From Vulgatibacter incomptus (lineage in GTDB: Bacteria > Myxococcota > Myxococcia > Myxococcales > Vulgatibacteraceae), in NCBI RefSeq assembly GCF_001263175.1, contig NZ_CP012332.1, positions 614,001-678,000 on the forward strand: 64,000 bases of DNA, written 5' to 3'. The notes under the pieces were generated by a model. It saw only the letters and a list, made by a program, of their open reading frames with translations. It made no database searches and was not told where the DNA came from. The translations under genes were made by a program, and so were the position numbers. Every line of letters begins with the position of its first letter. The stretch's first letter is position 1. Shown here piece after piece: positions 54,771-64,000 of this stretch.

Positions 54771-56699
54771 CTATCGCGCATCGGCCGGCGCCGATAGCGG
54801 GACCGCCACGCCGGTTGGCGATCCGCGCTTGGCCGATGTCGGCGAGACCACCAGGTGGTCCTTCGTCGTGAGCGTGATCTCCCGAAGATGGACCTCTCCC
54901 GGGCCCGGGTTCGACACGGTGAGCGTGACCACGCCGGCCTGGGAGGAGACGTCGAGAGGGGACGGGCCGGCGGCGAGGCGGACTCCGCCCTGGTCGACTG
55001 CGAGGTCGACCGGTCCGCTGGAGTCGGCGCAGACCCGCTCCGATCCGGCGGGCACGGCGAGCTCGAATCGGCTGCTTTCGCCAGCGGGGATGGACGCGCC
55101 GATGCGATGAAAGGGATCGAGCACCGCCGCGACCGTCGGCGTGGTGGCGAAGAGGTAACCCGGGATCACGATCCGATGCTCTGCGCGCCGTACGCCGATC
55201 CGTCCGCCCTCTCGCCGGACGAAGATCCTCGAGGTGAAGCGAGAGGGTGACCGGCCCTCGAAGATGACGAGAGACCACTCACGGCGAAAGCGGGGATTGC
55301 GGAGCATCTCCTTGCCACTGCGGAAGCACGGAAGGTGGCTGCCGCCTGGGCTGCAGAAGACGACGAGATCCGGATTCCGGCCGAGCACGTACGCGCCGTT
55401 GCCGAGCTCGTGTCCGATGGCGCCCTTGCCGAAGTCGGGCGGCCGGTTGCGCGCCAGGAAGCCGTCGTTCAGCCCCAGCATGTCGAGGGAGGGGAGCCCG
55501 GAGAAATAGGGAAGGCATCCCGCGGAGTCGACGGCGAGGAGCGGCTCGCGGTCGCGGAAGGCGTCGCCGAGCAGGTTCCCGACGACCTCACCGTCCCACT
55601 CCCAGCGCTCGTGGAGCGCACGCCGGTTCTCGGGATCGCGCCACTGCGCGATGCCCAGGGTGGCGAGAGCCAGGGCTCCAGCGGCGGCACCGCCCACGCG
55701 GAGCGCCATCGAACGATGACCGGAGGCCCACGTGAGGAACTCGCCGGCGAGGAGCGAAAACATCACCACGATCGGGGCGAAGTGCCGCCTGCCGGGGAAG
55801 ATGTCTCCGCCGACGGAGGCGACGTACGCCATCCACGAGACGAGCGGGAGCGCAACCAGGATGGCCCTCTTGCGGGATGTTTCGGTTCGAAGGGCGAGCG
55901 TCGATGCGAGGGCCAGGATCGTGAGGCCGCCGAGCCAGAGGCTTCCCGTCCCGATGTATTCGACGCCGGCTCTGAAGTGCTCCCACGAAAACGCGGCCTT
56001 CGCCCTGGCCGTATTGGAGATCCAATCGCCGTAGTACAGGAGGCGAAATACGAGCTGGGCGAAGAAGGCCGCCATCGGGAGAAGGCTCAGGCGCAAGACC
56101 GCGCCGAGCGAGCCGAGGCCGCGGCAGAGCAGGATCGCCAGCCCGATCGTCGCGGGGAAGAGCGCGCCGTCGGGTCGCGTGAGGACGAGGAGCGCGAGCA
56201 GGACCGATGCCGGAAACACCCGATCGCTTCGGCCATCCACCACCGGGAACGACAGCACGAGGGCCCAGGCGAGAAGGGGAGCGACGAAGGCCTGCTCGAG
56301 GCCGCCGACGGCCCATACCGCGATGGGTCCGCTGAGGGCGAGGGCGAGCGACGCGCCGGCAGCGGGAACGAGAGCTCGGTAGCCGCCAGTCCGGAACGCC
56401 CACACCGCCGCGGCGACCGTCGCTCCCATCCCCGCGAAGCCGAGGATCCGAAGCGCGAGGATGAGGTCGAAGCCGAGCAGGCCGAGGAAGGCGGAGGCGA
56501 GGACCCAGAGCAGGTTCGAGTAACCCTCGACCCTCTCGCCGGCGGTCCAGGTGAGCCCGTGTCCCTCGAACAGTCGCTGGGCGTATCGAAGGGAGATCAG
56601 CGAATCGTCCGCGACGAACGGGAGGTAGCGGTACCCGTGGAATCCCAGGAGGACGAGCGAAGCAGCACCGACTGCGAGGAGGAGCAGAGATCGTTTCAA
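54771..56699 (-). CDS. polytopic GT-C-type glycosyltransferase-like protein
   Basis: A 642-aa inner-membrane protein with ~10 hydrophobic segments in the first ~390 residues and a soluble C-terminal region. The first periplasmic loop has YLPFVADDSLISLRYAQRL (Asp31-Asp32) and GHGLTWTAGERVEGYSNLLW, the usual DD ... GHG-GE-VEGY-N pattern of GT-C enzymes that use polyprenyl-phosphate sugars (AftB/PMT-like). The C-terminal ~170 residues (RLAAGPSPLDVSSQAGVVTL) look like a beta-rich, possibly sugar-binding domain. Divergent from a paralogue at 56838. Donor and acceptor unknown. Confidence 0.78.
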   Translation of the reverse strand: MKRSLLLLAVGAASLVLLGFHGYRYLPFVADDSLISLRYAQRLFEGHGLTWTAGERVEGYSNLLWVLASAFLGLLGFDLILALRILGFAGMGATVAAAVWAFRTGGYRALVPAAGASLALALSGPIAVWAVGGLEQAFVAPLLAWALVLSFPVVDGRSDRVFPASVLLALLVLTRPDGALFPATIGLAILLCRGLGSLGAVLRLSLLPMAAFFAQLVFRLLYYGDWISNTARAKAAFSWEHFRAGVEYIGTGSLWLGGLTILALASTLALRTETSRKRAILVALPLVSWMAYVASVGGDIFPGRRHFAPIVVMFSLLAGEFLTWASGHRSMALRVGGAAAGALALATLGIAQWRDPENRRALHERWEWDGEVVGNLLGDAFRDREPLLAVDSAGCLPYFSGLPSLDMLGLNDGFLARNRPPDFGKGAIGHELGNGAYVLGRNPDLVVFCSPGGSHLPCFRSGKEMLRNPRFRREWSLVIFEGRSPSRFTSRIFVRREGGRIGVRRAEHRIVIPGYLFATTPTVAAVLDPFHRIGASIPAGESSRFELAVPAGSERVCADSSGPVDLAVDQGGVRLAAGPSPLDVSSQAGVVTLTVSNPGPGEVHLREITLTTKDHLVVSPTSAKRGSPTGVAVPLSAPADAR

Positions 56700-56837
56700 G
56701 GCGAGCCCGACGGTCTGGAGGCGTCACGGAAGTTTGGCACGCCGACCGGGGGAAAGACGACCCGAATGGAGGATGGATGAGCCCCCCGAGAGGGGGTGAG
56801 CAAGCGCTCCCGGTGGCCGTGTTATGGGGGAATGTAC
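56700..56837. promoter_or_regulatory. divergent promoter region between two GT-C genes
   Basis: 138 bp between divergent paralogues; must contain both promoters. GGGGG at 56826-56830 lies seven bases before the rightward start at 56838. No clear operator was identified. Confidence 0.4.
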
Positions 56838-58460
56838 ATGAGCCCTTCGACCTACAGAAGCCTGCTCGCTGTCAGCCTGGTGGTGATCACGTGGATGTTC
56901 GTCACCCAGGCGTGGATGGTCGACGACGCCTACATCACCCTGCGCACCGTAGACAACTTCGTGAATGGTCTGGGGCTCAGGTGGAATCCGGACGAGCGTG
57001 TTCAGGTCTACACACATCCCCTCTGGATGATCTGCCTCTCGGCGCTCTACTTCCTCACGCGCGAAGCCTTCGTCACCACGCTCGCCTTCTCCTTCGTTCT
57101 CTTGCTGGCGTTGATCGCCCTGGTGGCGGCTCGCTTCGCTCGAGAAGACCGCTGGAAGCTCTTCGTCTTCCTCGGGCTGCTGGTGGTCTCCAAGGCCTTC
57201 TTCGACTTCACCTCGAGCGGCCTCGAAAATCCGCTCACGTCGCTCCTCCTGGTGGCGTTTCACGTCGTCTGGCTCGCACCGACTCCCGAGGCCCTGGAGG
57301 GGAGGACCCGTCGCCATCTCGGTCTGCTCACCCTCGCTGCGCTCGTCTTCGTGAATCGGATCGACACCTTGCTCCTTTGTCTCCCCGCCGTCGCATGGGA
57401 GACCGTCTCGCTCGCGAGAGCGCTGCGTGGAAGGATCGTCCGTCCGCTTCTATTGGGGACGCTGCCGGCGACGGGATGGATCGCCTTCTCGGTCATCTAT
57501 TACGGCATGCCGCTTCCGAACACGGCCTACGCCAAGGCGCTCGTCGACGGAGTGGGCGCCCGGGCGTCGTGGCAGATGGGGGCCGCATACTTCCTCAACA
57601 GCCTCGAGTGGGATCCGGCGACCTTGGCCATCATGGCCCTCGCCACGATCCGGGCGTTTGCCTGCCGAAGCCGGGCCGCGATCCTCTCGGTCGGCGGCAT
57701 GCTCCTCTATCTGCTCTACGTGGCGAGGGTTGGCGCGTCCGGCACGCACATGAGCGGGCGCTTCTTCTCGGCGGCCTTCGTCCTCGCCGCTCTGGTCCTC
57801 GTCACGTTGCTGCGGGACTGGCGGGAGGCGGCTCCCGTCTGCGCGATCGCAGCCGCCTTCGTCCTCCTGAGCCCGGGGGCGCCGCTCCGTTCCCAGGGCA
57901 GCAGCAACCCCCAGGGCACGGAAGGTCACGGCCGGTCCGGGATCATCGACACCCGCTTCTTCGTGCATCGCGAAGGTGCCGCCCTGCTGTCGTGGGAGCG
58001 CGGTCGGGCGTGGCCCAACCACGCCTGGTATGACGAGGGGCGTCGCTTCAGCCATGGTGAGGAGAGGGTGCACGTCGGCGGGAGTGGCGGCGGCCTTCCG
58101 ATCGGCTTCTTCGGCTTTGGCGCCGGACCTTCCAAGTTCGTGATCGACGAGCTCGGCCTCGCCGATCCGCTCCTGGCGCGCCTGCCCATGAAGAAGGGCT
58201 GGCAGTGGACGGGGGGCCACTTCCTGCGGGACATCCCCGACGGCTACGAGGAGTCCGTCCGTACGGGCGGAAACGAGCTCCGGGATCCGGATCTCCGCGC
58301 CTTCTACGAGAAGATCCGGTTGATCACACGGGGCCCGATCTTCAGCGCCGATCGATGGAAGGCGATCGTGGAGCTCCAGACCGGTGCCCTCGACCCTCTG
58401 CTCCTCGCCTACGAGGCGCGCCAGAGCAGACAACTGATCGGGAAACAGGGCCAGCCCTGA
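56838..58460 (+). CDS. polytopic GT-C-type glycosyltransferase-like protein, paralogue
   Basis: A 540-aa inner-membrane protein related to its divergent neighbour: QAWMVDDAYITLRTVDNFVN (Asp29-Asp30), then GLGLRWNPDERVQVYTHPLW, which has THPLW where the other has SNLLW. About nine to ten TM segments lie in the first ~370 residues. The soluble end is shorter and differs (GHGRSGIIDTRFFVHREGAA, IDELGLADPLLARLPM). The latter LADPLLARLP motif is common in actinobacterial and myxobacterial AftB-like transferases. Start chosen at 56838 from the ribosome site; 56832 and 56796 are possible. Confidence 0.75.
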   Translation: MSPSTYRSLLAVSLVVITWMFVTQAWMVDDAYITLRTVDNFVNGLGLRWNPDERVQVYTHPLWMICLSALYFLTREAFVTTLAFSFVLLLALIALVAARFAREDRWKLFVFLGLLVVSKAFFDFTSSGLENPLTSLLLVAFHVVWLAPTPEALEGRTRRHLGLLTLAALVFVNRIDTLLLCLPAVAWETVSLARALRGRIVRPLLLGTLPATGWIAFSVIYYGMPLPNTAYAKALVDGVGARASWQMGAAYFLNSLEWDPATLAIMALATIRAFACRSRAAILSVGGMLLYLLYVARVGASGTHMSGRFFSAAFVLAALVLVTLLRDWREAAPVCAIAAAFVLLSPGAPLRSQGSSNPQGTEGHGRSGIIDTRFFVHREGAALLSWERGRAWPNHAWYDEGRRFSHGEERVHVGGSGGGLPIGFFGFGAGPSKFVIDELGLADPLLARLPMKKGWQWTGGHFLRDIPDGYEESVRTGGNELRDPDLRAFYEKIRLITRGPIFSADRWKAIVELQTGALDPLLLAYEARQSRQLIGKQGQP

Positions 58461-58538
58461 ACCGGCGCGCTACGAACGACGAACGCGAGGCGCGGGACTC
58501 GCTGGCAGAAGCCTTTCCCGACGAGATGGGAGGATTCG

Positions 58539-59339
58539 GTGGATCCGATCGAGAGGTTCAAGGAGCAGGCGAAGAAGACCTGGCCGTCGTTCCACGCGAT
58601 GGAGATGCAGACCGCCGGGGCTGCGCCCAGGCTGGTCCGCTTCGCAGGGATCGGCAGGGGAGCGAACGTCCTCGACGTGGGATGCGGCACGGGCGTCGTG
58701 GCGCTCACCGCGGCCCGGGTCGGAGCGGAGGTGACGGGCGTCGATCTCACGCCGGAGCTGGTGGAGCGCGCCAAGAACAACGCGGCGCTGATGGGCTTTC
58801 CCGCGCGTTTCGTGGAAGGCGACGTAGAGGCGCTGCCGTTTCCGGATGCCGCGTTCGACGTGGTCGTCAGCCAGTTCGGGCACATCTTCGCGCCTCGTCC
58901 CGAGCTGGCGGTGAAGGAGATGCTCCGGGTGTTGAAGCCCGGCGGGACCATCGCGTTCTCGAGCTGGCCGCCCGAGCTCTACCTGGGGCGGTTCCTCGCG
59001 CTCACCGCGAGCTACTCACCGATTCCGCCGCCGGAGGGCATGTCGCCTCCGCCGCTCTGGGGCGATCCGCGGATCGTCCGCGAGAGGCTCGGCTCCGCCG
59101 TGAAGGATCTGGTCTTCGATCGCGACGTGCTCCGGATCCCCATCCTCAGCCCGCAGCACCTCCGCGTCTTCGGCGAGAAGAACCTGGGCCCGCTCTCGGC
59201 CCTCACGGCGAAGCTGGAGGAACAGGATCCGGCAAAGCTGGAGTTGCTGCGGCGGGAGCTGGAGGCGCTGGCCGGGCTCTATTTCGAAGACAACCACCTG
59301 CGCCAGGACTACCTGCTCACCCGGGCACGCAAGGCCTGA
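58539..59339 (+). CDS. class I SAM-dependent methyltransferase
   Basis: A 266-aa cytoplasmic methyltransferase. GTG 58539 with GGAGG five bases upstream. SAM-binding motif I is NVLDVGCGTGVVALTAAR; the acidic loop is VTGVDLTPELVERAK; motif II region EALPFPDAAFDVVVS; and EMLRVLKPGGTIAFSSW is motif III. The pattern belongs to the UbiE/Methyltransf_11 type acting on small molecules. The C-terminal third is helical and has no family hint. Substrate unknown. Confidence 0.88.
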   Translation: MDPIERFKEQAKKTWPSFHAMEMQTAGAAPRLVRFAGIGRGANVLDVGCGTGVVALTAARVGAEVTGVDLTPELVERAKNNAALMGFPARFVEGDVEALPFPDAAFDVVVSQFGHIFAPRPELAVKEMLRVLKPGGTIAFSSWPPELYLGRFLALTASYSPIPPPEGMSPPPLWGDPRIVRERLGSAVKDLVFDRDVLRIPILSPQHLRVFGEKNLGPLSALTAKLEEQDPAKLELLRRELEALAGLYFEDNHLRQDYLLTRARKA

Positions 59340-59439
59340 GCGAACCCTCTCCGGCCGGTAGAGCGGTGCGACCCGATTCTTGGGCCGCACCGACTCGCTC
59401 TTCTCCGCGTGCTCGGCCAGGGCCACGCGCCGGGAACGA

Positions 59440-60933
59440 TTAGAGCTCGGCCTTGCGGTCCGAGTGATCCTGGCCGTCGAAGCGCAGGATCACGCTCTTG
59501 CCGTCGAAGCGCGTGTAGAGGTTCGCCGGCCGCCGCCAGAGCGACTGCAGGTTCTGCAGCGTGTGGCGCGCGTCGTCGAGCTTCAGGTCGATGCCGTCGT
59601 GCCGGTGCACGAGCAGGAGCTCCGAGCGGTTCTCGAAGTTGGCGTCGACCACCTCGATGATCGGCTGGCCGAAGTTCGTGAGCTGGTGGAGGAGCTTCTC
59701 CTTCACCGCCTTGAACTGCCGGCTCGCGATCTCCCAGGTCTGCCGCTTGTCGTTGTAGTCGAAGACGAAGAGCTTCTGGTCGATGCAGAACTCGGGCGTC
59801 AGGAACTCGTCGATGAAGGTGACGTCCGTGTAGTGCTTGCGGACCTCGAAGATCTTCTGCCGCCCGAGGCCGAGCTGCTTGTCCCACGTCTGGCGCTCGG
59901 CGAGGGAGTCGCAGGCCTCCCAATCCCTGCCGAAGCGGCCGGTGTTCCAGCGCTCCTCGATGTCCCGGAAGAGCTCGATGCCGATCTTGTAGGGGTTCAG
60001 CGTCCCCGGCCTCATCGACACCGTGCCCGAGTGGTGATCGGCGTAGTCGATGATCTCCGAGTCCTTCAGCGCCCGGGTGGTCATGATCGTGGAGTGCCAG
60101 TAGCTGGCCCAGCCCTCGTTCATGATCTTCGTCATGCCCTGCGGCGCGAAGTAGTAGGCCTCCTCCCTCACGATGGCGAGGATGTCCTGCTCCCACGGCT
60201 CCAGAGGAGCGTGGTCTAGCAGGAAGAGGAGCACGTCGCGCTGGGGACGCTCGGGGAAGCGCTTCTTTCGATCCCGATCCTCCGCTGCCTTTCGCTGGAG
60301 ATCGTCGATGTAGGACCTGGGGTTGATGTACTCGCCCATGTACTCGCGATCGTTTCGGAGGCCGCGGACGGGCGTCTCTTCGCTGCCCTCCTGAGAGGAC
60401 GGTTCCCGCTTGATGTACGGAGAGTGATAGTCGATCAGGTTCTCGATGGAGAGGCAGCGGTCGATGAAGTCCTCGACCTTGTCGATGCCGATCCGATCGA
60501 TGAGCCGGCGCACGCGGGTGGCGTGGTTGGCCATCTCGTCCATCATCTTCCGGTTGGTGTGCTGGAAGGCGAAGTTGTTCTTGAAGAAGTCTCCGTGGCC
60601 GTACACGTGGGCCATCACGAGCTTCTGGTCCACCTCGGGGTTCGACTCGAGCAGATACGCGTAGGTGGGATCGTTGTTGATCACCATCTCGTAGATCTTC
60701 GAGAGGCCGTACTCGTAGCCCTTGGAGAGCTGCTCGTACTCCATGCCGAACCGCCAGTGCGGATAGCGGTTGGGGTAGCCGCCGTAGGCGGCCACCATGT
60801 TCACCTCGTCGTAGGTGAGCAGCTCGAAGATCACCTCGTAGAAGTCGAGGCCGAACTCCTTGGCGTAGCCCTTGATCTCCTGCTCGAGGTCGGCGAGGCG
60901 GGGAGGGAGGGATCGAGTGCTGAAGCGTCTCAT
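59440..60933 (-). CDS. SpoVR family protein
   Basis: A 497-aa protein of the SpoVR/YcgB family. B. subtilis SpoVR takes part in spore cortex formation; E. coli YcgB is a stationary-phase protein of unknown activity. Conserved parts include FYEVIFELLTYDEVN, YGGYPNRYPHWRFGMEYEQL, HVYGHGDFFKNNFAFQHTNR, YFAPQGMTKIMNEGWASYWH and ADHHSGTVSMRPGTLNPYK; the His/Glu-rich motifs suggest a metal site. It follows the yhbH gene by 6 bp, as in the E. coli yeaG-yeaH and ycgB set, and is the last gene of the module. Confidence 0.93.
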   Translation of the reverse strand: MRRFSTRSLPPRLADLEQEIKGYAKEFGLDFYEVIFELLTYDEVNMVAAYGGYPNRYPHWRFGMEYEQLSKGYEYGLSKIYEMVINNDPTYAYLLESNPEVDQKLVMAHVYGHGDFFKNNFAFQHTNRKMMDEMANHATRVRRLIDRIGIDKVEDFIDRCLSIENLIDYHSPYIKREPSSQEGSEETPVRGLRNDREYMGEYINPRSYIDDLQRKAAEDRDRKKRFPERPQRDVLLFLLDHAPLEPWEQDILAIVREEAYYFAPQGMTKIMNEGWASYWHSTIMTTRALKDSEIIDYADHHSGTVSMRPGTLNPYKIGIELFRDIEERWNTGRFGRDWEACDSLAERQTWDKQLGLGRQKIFEVRKHYTDVTFIDEFLTPEFCIDQKLFVFDYNDKRQTWEIASRQFKAVKEKLLHQLTNFGQPIIEVVDANFENRSELLLVHRHDGIDLKLDDARHTLQNLQSLWRRPANLYTRFDGKSVILRFDGQDHSDRKAEL

Positions 60934-60939
60934 CGGCGC

Positions 60940-62052
60940 CTACTTCCCCTTCCCCAGGAATTCCTTGATCGAGCCGTAGATCGCCTCCTTGTCGGCGATC
61001 TCGGAGAGGGCCACGCGCTCGTCGTCGTTGCAGCTCTCCCGGAGATCCCGGATGAACTGCCCGGAGCCGTAGGGGCTCTCGACCTGGCCATATGCGAAGA
61101 GGTTCACGTTCGGCAGGATTCGCTCCTTCACGATCTCTAGGCAGAGCCGCGTGTCGTCCGCGCTCCAGTTGTCTCCGTCGGAGAAATGGAAGACGTAGGT
61201 GTTCCACGCGTTCGACGGGTGATCCTTCTCGATCATCTCCGCGGCCAGCTTGTAGGCGGACGAGATCATCGTCCCGCCCGACTCGCGCGTGTGGAAGAAG
61301 GTCTCGCGATCGACCTCGCGGGCCACGGCGTCATGGATGATGTAGCGGGCGGCGAGGCCCTTGTAGTGGTGGCGCAGCCAGGTATCGATCCAGAAGGACT
61401 CGATCCGGACGATCTCCTTCTGCTCGTCGCCCATCGAACCCGAGACGTCCATGATGTAGACGATCAGCGCGGCGGCCTCGGGCTGCGGCGTCGTCCGCCA
61501 GGAGCGGTAGCGGCGATCCTCCCGGAAGGGGACGATCACGGGCCGGCTGGCGTCGTAGGTGCCGGAGGCGATCTGCCGGCGCAGCGCCTGCTTGTAGGTC
61601 CGCTTGAAGTGCCGCAGGGACTCGGGCCCCACCGTGTTGATGCCGGTGTAGCGCGTCTTCTCGGTGACGATCCGATCGGTGCCCTTCGGCTCGATCTTCG
61701 GGAGCTGGAGCTCCTCGCCCAGGATCTCGGCGAGCTCGCCGAAGGAGATGTCGACCTCGAGGAGGTGCTGTCCCTCGCCCTGGCCGGCCTTCCCGTCGCC
61801 CTCCCCGGGCTGCTCCTGCCCGGGGCCGAGGCTCTGCCCGACCTCGCCCTCTCCCTGGCCGACGCCGCCCTGCTGCTTGGCGCCGTACCGGAAGTGCGGG
61901 ATGTCGATGGTCGGCAGGGGGATGGTGATGAGGTCCTTCCCCTGCTTCCCGACCATCTCGCCCTTCTGGATGAACTTCCGCAGGTTCTGCTTGATCTTCC
62001 CGCGGACGATCGCCTTGAAGCGGGCGTGGTCCTGTTTGATCTTGAGAGACAG
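60940..62052 (-). CDS. yhbH: YhbH/YeaH (DUF444) protein with probable CTG start
   Basis: A ~370-aa DUF444 protein with a von Willebrand A-like domain ([18 protein letters not shown] is the MIDAS motif DxSxS) that works with the PrkA kinase. The first ATG in frame (61956) would remove ~32 conserved residues: the family start MxLKI-QDHARF is found intact from a CTG at 62052 ([20 protein letters not shown]). That CTG lies one codon after the prkA stop TAA, in the same frame, with AAAGGA upstream. A rare CTG start is the best reading; readthrough from prkA is the alternative. Middle Gly/Gln-rich linker ~55-95. Confidence 0.82.
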   Translation of the reverse strand: MSLKIKQDHARFKAIVRGKIKQNLRKFIQKGEMVGKQGKDLITIPLPTIDIPHFRYGAKQQGGVGQGEGEVGQSLGPGQEQPGEGDGKAGQGEGQHLLEVDISFGELAEILGEELQLPKIEPKGTDRIVTEKTRYTGINTVGPESLRHFKRTYKQALRRQIASGTYDASRPVIVPFREDRRYRSWRTTPQPEAAALIVYIMDVSGSMGDEQKEIVRIESFWIDTWLRHHYKGLAARYIIHDAVAREVDRETFFHTRESGGTMISSAYKLAAEMIEKDHPSNAWNTYVFHFSDGDNWSADDTRLCLEIVKERILPNVNLFAYGQVESPYGSGQFIRDLRESCNDDERVALSEIADKEAIYGSIKEFLGKGK

Positions 62053-62055
62053 GGC

Positions 62056-64000
<1,945 letters not shown>

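Overview
The window is high-GC (by eye mostly high sixties percent), densely packed with 1-4 bp gene overlaps, and rich in two-component systems. It has a σ54-type response regulator, a giant repeat lipoprotein ending in a MYXO-CTERM-like tail fused to an OmpA-family protein, and the PrkA-YhbH-SpoVR trio. This points to a myxobacterium or close relative (Myxococcota / former Deltaproteobacteria). No rRNA, tRNA, CRISPR array or intact insertion sequence was recognised.

Layout. 1-4.7 kb: the 5' end of a secreted cytochrome c, an NhaA antiporter, an HD-domain phosphohydrolase, and a D-Ala-D-Ala-ligase-like ATP-grasp gene overlapping a GNAT gene. 4.7-13.3 kb: a leftward heavy-metal efflux operon (outer-membrane channel, adaptor, HME-RND pump, sensor kinase, σ54 activator). 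13.5-22.3 kb: one 2909-codon frame, lipoprotein signal then DUF11 and InlB-type repeats (435-bp tandem unit) then Ig-like domains then a MYXO-CTERM-like tail, fused in frame to a complete OmpA-family protein. 22.7-30.8 kb: NUDIX-metallo-beta-lactamase fusion, aconitase, Rnk, a PD-(D/E)XK Rpn-like gene with a decayed copy of its own tail, thyA, folA and a transglutaminase-like gene. 31.2-36.3 kb: a visibly lower-GC single gene for a 1680-aa secreted protein with three LamG-like domains and a C-terminal half laid out like the pore and TcB-binding part of Tc toxin A; no TcB/TcC partner is present.

36.5-50.9 kb: a divergent, apparently complete [NiFe] hydrogenase locus. The subunits have group 1h (high-affinity, H2-scavenging) signatures: no Tat signal, Asp in place of one proximal-cluster Cys, and DPCLPCGVH in the large subunit. 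The left arm (hypF-hypC-hypD-SIS-hypE-small-large-orf75) makes the Fe(CN)2CO centre and the enzyme. The right arm (hypA-hypB-NifU-like-DUF5947-orf439-protease-orf50-dihaem cytochrome) supplies nickel insertion, C-terminal processing and, probably, an electron outlet. This arrangement suggests survival on trace H2 during starvation, which fits a developmental bacterium.

51-64 kb: OsmC-family protein, M23 lipoprotein peptidase, a PhoB-type two-component pair, two divergent GT-C-like membrane proteins, a methyltransferase, and the stationary-phase module spoVR-yhbH-prkA. The yhbH gene seems to start at CTG, and prkA runs off the right edge.

Functions rest on motif reading and family knowledge without database searches. 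The Tc-toxin resemblance, the group 1h assignment and the cytochrome's role as electron acceptor are inferences of decreasing strength.
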